Source of the DNA: Microtetraspora fusca
Lineage (GTDB): Bacteria; Actinomycetota; Actinomycetes; Streptosporangiales; Streptosporangiaceae
Direction: 5' to 3'
NCBI RefSeq assembly: GCF_001570365.1
Contig: NZ_BBYK01000046.1
Coordinates: 124,001 to 188,000, forward strand
DNA: 64,000 nucleotides
Position 1 is the stretch's first letter, and each line of letters begins with the position of its first letter. Shown here piece by piece: positions 26,965 through 35,798 of the stretch. Below the pieces are notes generated by a model. That model saw only the letters and a list, made by a program, of their open reading frames with translations, did no database searches and was not told the DNA's origin. A program made the translations under genes and the position numbers.

Positions 26965-28055
26965 CCACGACAGCAGACGCCTCCGGGACCGTGAGCGTGG
27001 ACGACCTCCGGCCGCGTCCCGCCTCGCCCCGCCGCCGCTGGGTACGGCGCGGCGTGCCGGTGGCCGCCTTCGCCGTGCTGGCGATCCTGCCGTTCTCGAC
27101 GCTGGACCTGCCCGGGCTGCTGCCCGGCCCGGCCAACAGCCCGGGATCGCTGCAGCTACTCGCCGTCTGCCTCGTCTTCGCCGGGCTCGCGGCCACGTAC
27201 GACCTGCTCTTCGGCCGTACGGGGCTGCTGTCCTTCGGGCACGCGCTCTACGTGGCGCTGGGCAGTTACACGGTCAACATCGCCGTGACGAAGCTCGGCC
27301 TCACCCTCCCCGCCGCGCTGCTGCTCGCCGTACTCGTGGGCCTGGTCGTGCCCGCGCTGCTCGGCGCCGTGGCGCTGCGGGTGAACGGCATCGCGTTCGC
27401 CATGGTGACCCTCGCGACCGCGCAGGTCGGCTCGATCCTCGTGATGAGCGATCCGGGGCGGCTCACCGGTGGCGAGGAGGGGCTGCCGCTCGCGCCCGAC
27501 GCGATCCCGGCGTTCCTCTCCGGCGTGGCCAACACCGCGAACCTGTACTGGCTCGCCCTCGGCTACCTGGTACTCGTGCTGGCGGTGATCGCCTGGGTGG
27601 TGGCGTCGGAGCCCGGCCGCGTCTGGGAGGCGATCCGCGAGAACGAGCGCAGGGTGTCGGTCCTCGGCCTCCAGCCGTACCGGTTCCGGCTGCTGGCCTT
27701 CGTGATCGCGTCATTCCTGGCGACGCTGGGCGGGGTCGTCCACCTCTTCCTGGTCGGCGGGTCGAGCCCGCAGATCACGACGTCGAACTTCACCCTCGCC
27801 TTCCTGGTCATGGTGGTGCTCGGCGGTACGGGAAGCCGCTGGGGCGCCATGCTCGGCGGAGTGCTGTACACCTACCTCGACCACCGGCTCGCCGCGCTCG
27901 GCACCTCCGACGCCGTCGCGGGCCTGCCGGAGGTGCTGCGCGCGCCGCTGTCCGAGCCGCTGTTCGTGCTCGGCGTGCTCTTCATCGTGATGGTGTACTT
28001 CCTGCCGGGCGGCCTGGCCAGCCTCACCGCCCGCCTACGCGGCCGTACGCGATGA
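26961..28055 (+). CDS. livM: Branched-chain amino acid-type ABC permease, LivM type
   Basis: A 364-residue permease with a 35-residue polar N-terminus, then about ten helices. LivM features include YDLLFGRTGLLSFGHALYVALG, the coupling region WEAIRENERRVSVLGLQPYRFRLLAFV, and LVMVVLGGTGSRWGAMLGG. With LivH it forms the membrane channel for the LivG/LivF ATPases. It is last in the operon; a very long inverted repeat about 120 bases downstream may end transcription. Confidence 0.93.
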   Translation: MTTTADASGTVSVDDLRPRPASPRRRWVRRGVPVAAFAVLAILPFSTLDLPGLLPGPANSPGSLQLLAVCLVFAGLAATYDLLFGRTGLLSFGHALYVALGSYTVNIAVTKLGLTLPAALLLAVLVGLVVPALLGAVALRVNGIAFAMVTLATAQVGSILVMSDPGRLTGGEEGLPLAPDAIPAFLSGVANTANLYWLALGYLVLVLAVIAWVVASEPGRVWEAIRENERRVSVLGLQPYRFRLLAFVIASFLATLGGVVHLFLVGGSSPQITTSNFTLAFLVMVVLGGTGSRWGAMLGGVLYTYLDHRLAALGTSDAVAGLPEVLRAPLSEPLFVLGVLFIVMVYFLPGGLASLTARLRGRTR

Positions 28056-28175
28056 CGGACCGCCGTCCCCTTCGCCCACGGACGAGCCCCCGCACTTCCT
28101 GAGGACACGTCCGACGCACACGGGTCGCCGGTCGTGCGGAGCCTCCCGTTTACGGCATCGGGACAGTGAGCCATA

Positions 28176-28235
28176 CCGGCGTCCCGTGACGACGGCGCGG
28201 ATATTCATATCCGCGCCGTCGTCACGAGACGCCGG
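28176..28235. repeat. 60-bp near-perfect palindrome upstream of the HNH gene
   Basis: Arms 28176-28204 and 28207-28235 pair at 28 of 29 positions around a 2-base TC centre, the only mismatch being 28184 against 28227. The inner 20 bases of each arm are perfect (CGTGACGACGGCGCGGATAT and complement). It lies between livM and the leaderless HNH gene. It could be a bidirectional terminator for livM or a cruciform. No T tract follows on either side. Confidence 0.9.
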
Positions 28236-28318
28236 AACCTGCACATCATGGATATTTCCGGATTTACCCCGGATTCGGACCGGCCGAAATTGTCAGTGCC
28301 GCCCAATAAGCTCCGGCC

Positions 28319-28798
28319 ATGGCGAACCAGAAGTACAAATACACCCCCGAGCTGCTCGCCGAGGCGGCCGCCAACTCCGTCAGCATCGCCGATGTGCGCC
28401 GCTATCTCCGAATCCCATGGTCCGGGGGGACGCACGCGCACATCAGCCGCCGCCTCAAACACTTCGGCATCGACACCTCGCATTTCCTCGGCCAATCCCA
28501 CTACCGAGGGCGAGAGTCACCGCGGAGGCGGCGTCCGGACGAGATCCTGGTCGTTCTTCCCCCGGGATCCCCGAGGCCGAGGCGCTCACAGCTCAAACGC
28601 GCCCTTGCCGCAGTTGGTGTGCCCTACCGCTGTGATGCCTGTAGGATCGAGGCGATCTGGCAAGGGCGTTCGATCACGCTGCACGTTGACCACATAAACG
28701 GAGACTGGCTCGACAACCGGAAAGAGAACCTTCGCTTTCTCTGCCCGAACTGCCATTCTCAGACGGACACCTACGCCGGAAAGAACAAGGGGTCGTAG
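28319..28798 (+). CDS. HNH endonuclease with N-terminal helix-turn-helix-like domain
   Basis: A 159-residue nuclease of a family common in actinobacteria and their phages. Residues 1-57 form a DNA-binding-like region (LLAEAAANSVSIADVRRYLRI, ending GIDTSHF). A basic linker leads to an HNH core: zinc-type Cys105 and Cys108 (CDAC), catalytic DHING (Asp124-His125, Asn127), DNRKENLRFLCPNCHSQTDTY with Asn137, Cys142, Cys145 and His146. It should nick or cut DNA. The start is leaderless-like: TAAGCT, six bases, then ATG. The last three codons, GGG TCG TAG, are also the 5' end of a tRNA gene. Possibly a homing-type or mobile unit. Confidence 0.88.
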   Translation: MANQKYKYTPELLAEAAANSVSIADVRRYLRIPWSGGTHAHISRRLKHFGIDTSHFLGQSHYRGRESPRRRRPDEILVVLPPGSPRPRRSQLKRALAAVGVPYRCDACRIEAIWQGRSITLHVDHINGDWLDNRKENLRFLCPNCHSQTDTYAGKNKGS

Positions 28799-28862
28799 CC
28801 CAACGGCAGGAGGCAAATGGTTTAGGTCCATTTCAGTGCGGGTTCGAATCCCGCCGACCCCA
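28789..28862 (+). tRNA. tRNA with UAG anticodon, short variable arm
   Basis: A complete cloverleaf of 74 bases without an encoded CCA. Acceptor GGGGTCG (28789-28795) pairs perfectly with CGACCCC (28855-28861). The D stem is GCC/GGC (28798-28800 with 28812-28814). The anticodon stem is AATGG/CCATT, with loop TTTAGGT giving U33, anticodon UAG (28823-28825) and G37. The variable region is 5 bases (28833-28837). The T arm is GCGGG-TTCGAAT-CCCGC. Discriminator is A73. UAG would read CUA (Leu), but leucine tRNAs are class II with a long variable arm, so identity is unsure. Overlaps the HNH gene by 10 bases. Confidence 0.85.
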
Positions 28863-28878
28863 CGTTTTAAATTCAGCG

Positions 28879-28919
28879 AAAGCCGCCTCTTTTCACAGGA
28901 GGCGGCTTTCTCTTTCTTT
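28879..28919 (+). terminator. Rho-independent terminator after the tRNA gene
   Basis: AAAGCCGCCTC (28879-28889) pairs with GAGGCGGCTTT (28899-28909) over a 9-base loop and is followed by a pyrimidine-rich CTCTTTCTTT. It is one of the most canonical terminators in the window and closes the HNH-tRNA unit. The stretch 28920-29096 shows nothing I can support. Confidence 0.9.
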
Positions 28920-29096
28920 GACGGAAGCGCCGATTTCGCGCCCCACCTCATCAGCAGGAGAACGCGCGGGGGCGCCTCATCTCCAGTGCGCTGTCCACAA
29001 CGTTCACCGGGATCGAGGGAGCGAAGCGGGCTTCGCGAGGACCGCGGGTTCCCCCCGGCGAAGTGACCGACCCGGCCAAGTTTCGTGGGCGCCCAA

Positions 29097-30038
29097 CTAC
29101 TGGAGGCGGCCGGAGCGGGGTACCGCGCAGCGGAACCCGGTCTCGGTCTGCTGGCAGAGCTGTGACAACTGCTCCTGCAGGTCCTTCAGGCGCTGTCCCC
29201 CGCCGTAGGGTCGGTTCCACTGACCGCGACCGTCCTGATAGCCGTCCTCGAAGGGCGCGCTGTACACGTGGTCCCGGTTCCAGACTGCGGTGCCGACCGC
29301 GACCGCGCCTCCGCCGATGATCGCTCCGATCAGCCCCGCGACGATGAACTGGCCCCCTCGCCCGCGCGCGAACGCGCCGAACCGCTGGGCGGCCGACCGT
29401 GCCCGGCCGCCGGAGCCCGCTCCGGCCCCTCCGGCCGCGGTCGCCCATCCCGGCGCGGCCCAGCCGGGACCGCCGGGGCCGTACGCGTAGGTGCCGAGAG
29501 CCGGTCCGGCCAGCACAGCGGGCTGGCCGTACATCGGTGTGACCGCGGGCCCGGACGCGGGCATGCCGCCCGGTCCGTACACGAACCCGGGCGGAAGCGC
29601 GGGACCGGGCGGAAGCGCGGGACCGGGCGGAAGCGCGGGACCGGGCGGAAGCGCGGGACCGGGCCCCTGCGCCGGCCCGTAGGGTGCCGGGCCGGGTATC
29701 GGCGTGGTCGCGGGGCCGGCCGGAGGCGCGAAGGTCGGCGCGGGTCCGGCAGGGCCGAAGCCGCCGGGACGCGGGCCGGGCGCTCCGCTCGGCGACGTGA
29801 AGGGCTTGAGCCCGAGAGCGGACATCGAGTCGGCTGTCGTGGGCGGGGCGTCGGTGGAGGCGGCGGGATCTTCAGCGGGCTGTTCCGCGATTCCGGCACG
29901 CTCGGAAGACGGCTGCGCCACGGACTCAGCATGCGCCGCCGTGCCCGGACCGGACTCGTGGCGATCCCCGAGTTCCCGGCCTTCTGGGTCGCGCGGCTCG
30001 TCCTCTGCGCCGCGCGACCCGGCGTCGCGATCCGCCAT
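29097..30038 (-). CDS. Proline/glycine-rich single-pass membrane protein, unknown function
   Basis: A 313-residue protein. Residues 1-90 are acidic and disordered, 90-210 are Pro/Gly/Ala-rich with four or more PALPPG repeats, and one transmembrane helix follows (FIVAGLIGAIIGGGAVAVGTAVW). A 55-residue outer tail has two Cys (LCQQTETGFRCAV) that could form a disulfide. The long, low-complexity, cytoplasmic N-terminus resembles actinomycete envelope proteins with proline-rich interaction tails. ATG 30038 has AGGGAG 9 bases upstream; GTG 30041 is adjacent. Function unrecognised. Confidence 0.75.
   Translation of the reverse strand: MADRDAGSRGAEDEPRDPEGRELGDRHESGPGTAAHAESVAQPSSERAGIAEQPAEDPAASTDAPPTTADSMSALGLKPFTSPSGAPGPRPGGFGPAGPAPTFAPPAGPATTPIPGPAPYGPAQGPGPALPPGPALPPGPALPPGPALPPGFVYGPGGMPASGPAVTPMYGQPAVLAGPALGTYAYGPGGPGWAAPGWATAAGGAGAGSGGRARSAAQRFGAFARGRGGQFIVAGLIGAIIGGGAVAVGTAVWNRDHVYSAPFEDGYQDGRGQWNRPYGGGQRLKDLQEQLSQLCQQTETGFRCAVPRSGRLQ
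29589..29660. repeat. Four perfect tandem 18-bp repeats within the proline-rich gene
   Basis: GGGCGGAAGCGCGGGACC occurs four times head to tail at 29589, 29607, 29625 and 29643 with no mismatch. Each codes for a six-residue unit of the PALPPG type on the minus strand. Perfect identity suggests recent slippage expansion, so copy number likely varies between strains. Confidence 0.95.
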
Positions 30039-30207
30039 CACACAGATCTCCCTTTACTCGCCCCCCAAGGGCTCCCTTGTAAAGAGTGCCCGACGAACCG
30101 TAAGTGTGGCGTAAATGCGGACAAGTCGCTATGCGACCCGGGTCGTAGACCGGGATCCGTCATAGGGGGGAACCGCGCCTACCTGCGCATTGCCTATCGT
30201 TGGTGTC

Positions 30208-31383
30208 GTGTTCGGCAGACTGCGCGCCTGGAAGCGACGCCATTCCCTCCTCGTTGACACGCTCGCTCTCACGCCGTTGATGCTGCTCGGCCTGCTCTCC
30301 GCCCTGGTCGCCTCCGCCGTCCCGGAGGTGTACGGGAGGTTCAGCACGGTCGTGCTGCTCCTGCTCAGCGCGATGCTCGTTCTGCCGCTGATCTGGCGGC
30401 GCAAATACCCGGTCGCGACGTTCGCGATCGTCGCTCTGGTGTGCTTCGTCCAGTGGCTCGTCGAGATCAGCACTCTGCCCGTCAACGTGGCGGTCCTGGT
30501 CGGCATGTACGGCGTGGCCGCGCGCCGCCCCCTGAAATGGGCGATAGCGGCTGCCGTGGTCACGGAGATCGGCATCGTCCTCTGGCTGCTCCGCACCTAC
30601 GATGACGTCCTCGATCAATTGCCCGGCCCGACCGTGTTCGTCGTCGCGATCTGGGTCAGCGGCATCTACGTCAACATGCGGCAGCGGTACGTCGAGAGTC
30701 TCCTTGAGCGTGCGGAGCGCGCCGAGCGCGAGAGGGACCAGCAGGCGCGCATCGCGGCCGCCGCCGAGCGCACGCGGATCGCGCGCGAACTGCACGACGT
30801 GGTCGCGCACAACGTCAGCGTGATGGTCGTCCAGGCGGACGGCGCCGGTTACGCCATCGACAGCGATCCCGAGCAGGCCCGCCGTGCCGTACAGGCGGTG
30901 TCCTCGACGGGGCGGCAGGCGCTGGCGGAGATGCGGCGGCTGGTGGGGGTGCTGCGCGACGACCACACATCGAGCGAGGAGTACGCTCCGCAGCCGGGCC
31001 TGGAGCAGCTCGCCGACCTGATCGAGCAGGTCCGCGCGTCGGGGCTGCCGGTGGACTTCACCATGTCCGGCCCCCGGCACGAGGTGCCGGAAGGAGAGCA
31101 ACTGGTGATCTATCGGATCATCCAGGAGGCGCTGACGAACACCCTCAAGCACGGCGGCCCCGGCGTCCGCGCCTCGGTCCAGGTGGAGTACGGCGCGCAC
31201 GACGTGACGCTGACCGTGTCCGACGACGGGCGGGGCGCCTCCGCCGCGCGCGCCGACGACGGGCACGGCCTGATCGGCATGCGGGAACGGGTCGGGATGT
31301 ACGGCGGCACGGTCCAGGCGGCGCCCCGCCCCGGAGGCGGCTTCCGGGTGACCGCCCGCCTCCCGATCGGTCAGATGGCATGA
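30208..31383 (+). CDS. Two-component sensor histidine kinase, NarL-partner class (HisKA_3)
   Basis: A 391-residue membrane kinase. Four or five N-terminal helices span residues about 18-155 with no large outer sensor loop. A coiled linker (YVESLLERAERAERERDQQ) leads to the HisKA_3 dimerisation domain with phospho-acceptor His196 in IARELHDVVAHNVSVM. The ATPase domain shows IIQEALTNTLKHG, DDGRG and GHGLIGMRERV. The start is uncertain: GTG 30208 gives a natural MFGRLRAWKRRH opening, TTG 30190 is the longer choice, and neither has a good ribosome site. It pairs with the response regulator 67 bases downstream. Confidence 0.9.
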   Translation: MFGRLRAWKRRHSLLVDTLALTPLMLLGLLSALVASAVPEVYGRFSTVVLLLLSAMLVLPLIWRRKYPVATFAIVALVCFVQWLVEISTLPVNVAVLVGMYGVAARRPLKWAIAAAVVTEIGIVLWLLRTYDDVLDQLPGPTVFVVAIWVSGIYVNMRQRYVESLLERAERAERERDQQARIAAAAERTRIARELHDVVAHNVSVMVVQADGAGYAIDSDPEQARRAVQAVSSTGRQALAEMRRLVGVLRDDHTSSEEYAPQPGLEQLADLIEQVRASGLPVDFTMSGPRHEVPEGEQLVIYRIIQEALTNTLKHGGPGVRASVQVEYGAHDVTLTVSDDGRGASAARADDGHGLIGMRERVGMYGGTVQAAPRPGGGFRVTARLPIGQMA

Positions 31384-31450
31384 GAGCCTCATACGGTTCG
31401 ATCGCCGCAAATGGCGTGAACCAGTCCGCCCCCGGACGAAGCGAGGAACT

Positions 31451-32119
31451 GTGATACGCGTGATGCTGGTGGACGACCAGGTGCTGGTGCGGACGGGTTT
31501 CCGGATGGTGTTGGGCGCCCAGCCGGACATCGAGGTCGTCGGCGAGGCCGCGGACGGGGCGGCGGCGGTGGAGGCCCTGCGCTCGATCGAGGCCGACGTG
31601 GTCCTGATGGACGTGCGCATGCCGCGCATGGACGGCGTGGAGGCGACCCGCCAGATCTGCTCGTCCTCGTCGTCCGGACCGCGGGTGCTCATCCTCACGA
31701 CGTTCGACCTCGACGAGTACGCCTTCGCGGCGATCAAGGCGGGCGCGTCGGGCTTCCTGCTGAAGGACGTACCGCCGGCCGACCTGCTGACCGCCATCCG
31801 GGCGGTCCACGCCGGAGACGCGGTGGTCGCACCGAGCACGACCCGCCGGCTGCTTGAGCGGTTCGCCGTCCACCTGCCCGACGACAACGACGCGCCGCGC
31901 GACCTGGACGGTCTGACCGCCCGGGAGCGCGAGGTGCTGGTCCACGTGGCCCAGGGCCTGTCGAACACGGAGATCGCCGCGCGGCTGCACCTGGCCGAGG
32001 CGACGGTGAAGACGCATCTCGGCCGCATCCTCGCCAAGCTGCGGCTCCGCGACCGCGCCCAGGCCGTCGTCTACGCGTACGAGACCGGGCTGGTCGTGCC
32101 GAGCGGTGGACCACGGTAG
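31451..32119 (+). CDS. NarL/FixJ family response regulator
   Basis: A 222-residue regulator. The receiver domain has VMLVDDQ with acidic residues at 8-9, phospho-acceptor Asp54 in VLMDVRMPRMDG, the Thr in LTTFD and Lys in FLLKD. The LuxR-type helix-turn-helix is at about 150-210 (LTAREREVLVHVAQGLSNTEIAARLHLAEATVKTHLGRI). GTG 31451 has GAGGAA 5 bases upstream. With the kinase it probably controls the ABC exporter genes that follow, an arrangement known for cell-envelope and antimicrobial-peptide responses. Confidence 0.94.
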   Translation: MIRVMLVDDQVLVRTGFRMVLGAQPDIEVVGEAADGAAAVEALRSIEADVVLMDVRMPRMDGVEATRQICSSSSSGPRVLILTTFDLDEYAFAAIKAGASGFLLKDVPPADLLTAIRAVHAGDAVVAPSTTRRLLERFAVHLPDDNDAPRDLDGLTAREREVLVHVAQGLSNTEIAARLHLAEATVKTHLGRILAKLRLRDRAQAVVYAYETGLVVPSGGPR

Positions 32120-32235
32120 TAACGGGACGTACACCGAAAGTCGTACATCGGACATCGCGGGTGCGCGGAGGGCGCAGGTCAGGTCCCTTCCTCGAGCCGA
32201 GAGAAACGCGAGATCACGCCCATAGCGTTGGTCCC

Positions 32236-32979
32236 ATGACGATGACTACGGACGTCCGACAGGCCGTGACGGCAAGGGGACTCAAGAAGGTTTACGGCCA
32301 GGGCGACGCCGCGGTGCACGCTCTGCGCGGGATCGAGGTCGGGTTCGCCACGGGGGCGTTCACGGCGATCATGGGCCCGTCGGGCTCCGGCAAGTCGACG
32401 CTGATGCACTGCCTGGCCGGGCTCGACACGGTCTCCGCGGGTGAGATCCACATCGGTGACGTGGAGATCACGAAGTTGAACGACAAGCAGCTCACGCTGC
32501 TGCGCCGGGAGCGCATCGGGTTCGTGTTCCAGGCGTTCAACCTGCTGCCGACGCTGACCGCCGAGCAGAACATCCGGCTCCCCCTGGAGATCGCGGGCCG
32601 GCAGGCCGACCAGGTCCTGTTCGACCGGGTGATCGAGACGGTGGGGTTGCGCGAGCGGCTGGGCCACCGGCCGACCCAGCTCTCCGGCGGCCAGCAGCAG
32701 CGGGTCGCGGTGGCGCGCGCGCTGATCAGCAAGCCGCAAGTGATCTTCGCGGACGAGCCGACGGGCAACCTCGACTCGCGCAGCGGCGCCGAGGTGCTGT
32801 CCTTCCTGCGCCGGTCGGTGCGCGAGCTGGACCAGACGATCGTCATGGTGACCCACGACCCGGTCGCGGCGTCGTACGCCGACCGGGTGATCTTCCTGCG
32901 GGACGGCCTGCTGGTGACCGAGCTGTACCAGCCGACCGCGCAGACCGTCCTCGACACACTGATGAAGCTGGAGGCCTGA
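32236..32979 (+). CDS. ABC transporter ATPase, MacB/LolD-type
   Basis: A 247-residue ATPase. Walker A GPSGSGKST, Q-loop FVFQAFNLLPTLTAEQNI, signature LSGGQQQRVAVARAL, Walker B VIFADEPTGNLDS and H-loop MVTHDP match the MacB/LolD/BceA group, which powers FtsX-like permeases. ATG 32236 is chosen because the frame upstream is intergenic. It lies 3 bases before the permease gene. Likely role: mechanotransmission or export linked to envelope stress, antimicrobial peptides or lipids. Confidence 0.93.
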   Translation: MTMTTDVRQAVTARGLKKVYGQGDAAVHALRGIEVGFATGAFTAIMGPSGSGKSTLMHCLAGLDTVSAGEIHIGDVEITKLNDKQLTLLRRERIGFVFQAFNLLPTLTAEQNIRLPLEIAGRQADQVLFDRVIETVGLRERLGHRPTQLSGGQQQRVAVARALISKPQVIFADEPTGNLDSRSGAEVLSFLRRSVRELDQTIVMVTHDPVAASYADRVIFLRDGLLVTELYQPTAQTVLDTLMKLEA

Positions 32980-32982
32980 GCC

Positions 32983-35484
32983 GTGTTCAAGACGACTCTG
33001 GCCGGGCTGCTGGCGCACAAGCTGCGCCTGCTGCTCACGTCGCTCGCGATCACGCTGGGCGTCGGGTTCATCGCGGGCACGTTCGTGCTGACGGACACCA
33101 TCGACGCGGGGTTCGCGCAGAAGTTCACCGCGGACGCGGCCAAGATCTCCGTCGCGGTACTCCCCAAGGGGGACGACGCCGACCGGCAGCAGGAGCCGAT
33201 CCTCACCACCGGCGACCTGGCCAAGGTACGCGGGGTGAAGGGCGTCGCCGACGCGCAGGGCATCGTGCAGGGCACCGCCCCTCTCATCGGCAAGAACGGC
33301 AAGGTCGCGGGGAGCAGGGCGACGTCGGGGATCTCCATCACCGAGGGCGCGCTCAACCGCACGGTGATCACCAAGGGCTCGGCGCCCGCCGCCGCCACGG
33401 AGGCGGTGCTCGACAAGGACACCGCCAAGACCCGCGAGTTCGCGATCGGCGACACCATCACGGTGCTCGACTCGAAGCAGGTCAAGCACCAGTTCACCCT
33501 GGTCGGGGTGTTCGACGTCGGCGTCAACCAGGAGCTGTCCTTCACGGGGGCGGTCGGCTTCACCGCGGACACCGCGCTGCGGATGACGGGGGCGAAGGGG
33601 TTCCGGGAGATCGACGTCCGCGGTGGCGACGACGTCTCTCCGGAGGACCTGCGCGCCTCGGTCACCGCCGCGCTCGGCTCGGGCTACACGGTCAAGACGG
33701 GCACGCAGCTCGCCGACGACCTGGCGGCCGAGAACAACATGGACACCTCGTTCATCAGGATGGGCCTCCTGCTGTTCGGCGTGATCGCGATGCTCGTGGC
33801 GGCGCTGGTCATCTACAACACGTTCAACATCCTGGTGGCGCAGCGCACCCGTGAGATGGCGCTGCTGCGCTGCATCGGCGCGACGAAGAAGCAGATCTTC
33901 GGCTCGATCCTGCTGGAGTCGGTCGTCGTCGGCGTGCTCTCCTCGGTGCTCGGCCTGCTCATCGGGCTCGGTCTGGGTGCGGCGGCGCTGGCGGTGCTGG
34001 GCGCGGTGGACGCCCCCATCCCGACCGGGGTCGGCGTCTCCCTCTCCCCCCAGACGATCGTCGTGGGCCTCGTCGTCGGCATCATCGTGACGGTCGCGGC
34101 GGCCCTGTTGCCCGCCCGGGCGGCGACCCGGGTGGCGCCGATCGCGGCGCTGCGCAGCCAGGTCGAGGAGAGCACCTTCCGTGCCGGCGTGCTGCGGATC
34201 GTCTTCGGTGCGCTCTTCCTGCTGGCCGGTGCGGCCGTCACGGCGAAGGGAGCGGCCGGGGAACCCGGTCAGGACGCCCTGCTGACCGTCATGGCGGGCG
34301 GCTGCGTCTTCTTCCTCGGCGTGCTGGTCCTGGCACCGCTGATCGTCAAGCCGTTGAGCGCGTTCGTCGGATGGCTCCCCGCACGGCTTTTCGGAGTCCC
34401 GGGCAAGCTGGCGGTGGACAACTCGCGGCGCAACCCCAAGCGCGCGGCGACGACCACGGTCGCGCTCACCATCGGTGTGACGCTGATGACGCTCATCTCC
34501 GTGGTCACCACCACGACCCGCGCGACCGTCTCGGAGCAGCTCAACAAGCAGTTCCCGGTGGACTACATGATCGGCACGCAGCAGCACGACTCGTCGATCC
34601 CGCGCACGGTGGCCGCCGAACTGCGGTCCAAGCCCGAGTTCGGCGCCGTGGTCGTGGTCCGGGAGACCGAGGCCAGAGTCAATGGGAAGTCGGTGAGCGT
34701 CGGCGCCTTCACCGTCGATCCGGAGTTCAAGGTCACCCCGGTGAAGGGGTCGATGAAGGACTTCGGACCGGGCACGGCCGCGGTGACGAGTTGGACCGCC
34801 AAGGATCTCGGCGTCACGATCGGCGACACCGTGAAGGCGGCCGGCAAGGACTACCGCGTCGTCGCGCTCCTCTCCGACCAGTCCTCGCCCGTGTACGGCG
34901 TGAACCTGACCGAGCAGGACTTCGACGCCGCCTTCCCCAGGGTCATGGACAAGCAGATCCTGATCAAGGTCAAGGACGGCGTGGCCACCGACACCTCGCG
35001 CAGGATCGTCGAGGCGGCGACCGAGCCGTACCCGTCCGTCCTGGTGGAGAGCGCGGCCGAGACCCGGGGCGCGTTCGACGAGGCGCTGGACATGATGACG
35101 ATGATCATCACCGGCCTGCTGGGGCTGGCGGTCCTCATCTCCCTGCTGGGCATAGCCAACACCCTGTCGCTGTCGGTACACGAGCGGACCCGGGAGTCGG
35201 CGCTGCTGCGCGCGCTCGGCCTCACCCGGCCCCAGCTCCGCCGGATGCTCTCGATCGAGGCGCTCGTACTCGGCCTCATCGGAGCGCTCGTGGGCGTCGC
35301 CCTCGGTGTCACCTTCGGGTGGGCGGCGACGCAGACCATGGTGAGTGACGTCATCTTCCGGGCCCCGGTCCTCCAGATCCTGGGCTTCGTCGCCCTCTCG
35401 GGGGTGGCCGGCGTGGTCGCCGCCCTCCTCCCCGCCCGGCGCGCGGCGAACGCGTCCATCGTCGGCTCGCTCGCCAGCAGCTGA
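32983..35484 (+). CDS. ABC transporter permease with duplicated FtsX domains
   Basis: An 833-residue membrane protein. One N-terminal helix ([23 protein letters not shown]), a large extracytoplasmic MacB-like domain to about 250, a three-helix FtsX block (about 260-390), a central pair of helices, a second outer domain (about 520-690), and a final FtsX block ([43 protein letters not shown]). This is the standard actinomycete DUF214-type permease architecture. GTG 32983 lies 3 bases past the ATPase stop. A strong terminator follows. Confidence 0.93.
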   Translation: MFKTTLAGLLAHKLRLLLTSLAITLGVGFIAGTFVLTDTIDAGFAQKFTADAAKISVAVLPKGDDADRQQEPILTTGDLAKVRGVKGVADAQGIVQGTAPLIGKNGKVAGSRATSGISITEGALNRTVITKGSAPAAATEAVLDKDTAKTREFAIGDTITVLDSKQVKHQFTLVGVFDVGVNQELSFTGAVGFTADTALRMTGAKGFREIDVRGGDDVSPEDLRASVTAALGSGYTVKTGTQLADDLAAENNMDTSFIRMGLLLFGVIAMLVAALVIYNTFNILVAQRTREMALLRCIGATKKQIFGSILLESVVVGVLSSVLGLLIGLGLGAAALAVLGAVDAPIPTGVGVSLSPQTIVVGLVVGIIVTVAAALLPARAATRVAPIAALRSQVEESTFRAGVLRIVFGALFLLAGAAVTAKGAAGEPGQDALLTVMAGGCVFFLGVLVLAPLIVKPLSAFVGWLPARLFGVPGKLAVDNSRRNPKRAATTTVALTIGVTLMTLISVVTTTTRATVSEQLNKQFPVDYMIGTQQHDSSIPRTVAAELRSKPEFGAVVVVRETEARVNGKSVSVGAFTVDPEFKVTPVKGSMKDFGPGTAAVTSWTAKDLGVTIGDTVKAAGKDYRVVALLSDQSSPVYGVNLTEQDFDAAFPRVMDKQILIKVKDGVATDTSRRIVEAATEPYPSVLVESAAETRGAFDEALDMMTMIITGLLGLAVLISLLGIANTLSLSVHERTRESALLRALGLTRPQLRRMLSIEALVLGLIGALVGVALGVTFGWAATQTMVSDVIFRAPVLQILGFVALSGVAGVVAALLPARRAANASIVGSLASS

Positions 35485-35496
35485 TGGTCACGCGGA

Positions 35497-35528
35497 AACG
35501 CCTCCCGGGGACGACCCCGGGAGGCGTT
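35497..35528. terminator. Perfect hairpin terminator between the FtsX and Imm35-like genes
   Basis: AACGCCTCCCGGGG and its exact complement flank an ACGA loop, 14 base pairs, 12 bases after the FtsX gene stop. It sits between convergent genes and may serve both. Confidence 0.85.
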
Positions 35529-35549
35529 CCCGTACCGTCCGAAGGCCGG

Positions 35550-35798
35550 TCAGCGAGGGAACTGGTCGGCGACGGCCTGCGGGGCGAGCAGGGGGCGGAC
35601 CGCGATCCCGCCGGTGTCCTTGTCGATGACGAGGCAGCCGCCGCCGACCGTCTCCGGCAGCGACCGGGGATCGTCCGCGTCCGCGCCGCGCGCCCAGGCC
35701 ACGTACACGCGGCCGATGGTGAAGATCTCCACCTTGCCGTACCGGCCGGCGAAGTACGCCTCCGCCAGCTCGCGCGCCTTCCGGCGTGAGACCGTCAA
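35550..35798 (-). CDS. YrhB/Imm35-like putative immunity protein
   Basis: An 82-residue protein (SRRKARELAEAYFAGRYG, VYVAWARG, ETVGGGCLVIDKDTGGIAVRPLL) with the short helix-plus-sheet pattern of the YrhB/Imm35 immunity family. The likely start is TTG at 35798, which overlaps the upstream toxin gene stop as TTGA, so its translation should be coupled to the toxin. An antitoxin or immunity role is inferred from family resemblance and from coupling to a Tox-PL domain gene. Confidence 0.65.
   Translation of the reverse strand: MTVSRRKARELAEAYFAGRYGKVEIFTIGRVYVAWARGADADDPRSLPETVGGGCLVIDKDTGGIAVRPLLAPQAVADQFPR

Noticed and set aside
28823-28825. Idea that the tRNA suppresses the HNH UAG stop codon
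   Set aside because: A UAG stop needs a CUA anticodon. This tRNA has a UAG anticodon, which reads CUA.
29589-29660. Possible CRISPR-like array
   Set aside because: The units are contiguous 18-bp repeats without spacers, in frame within a coding sequence.
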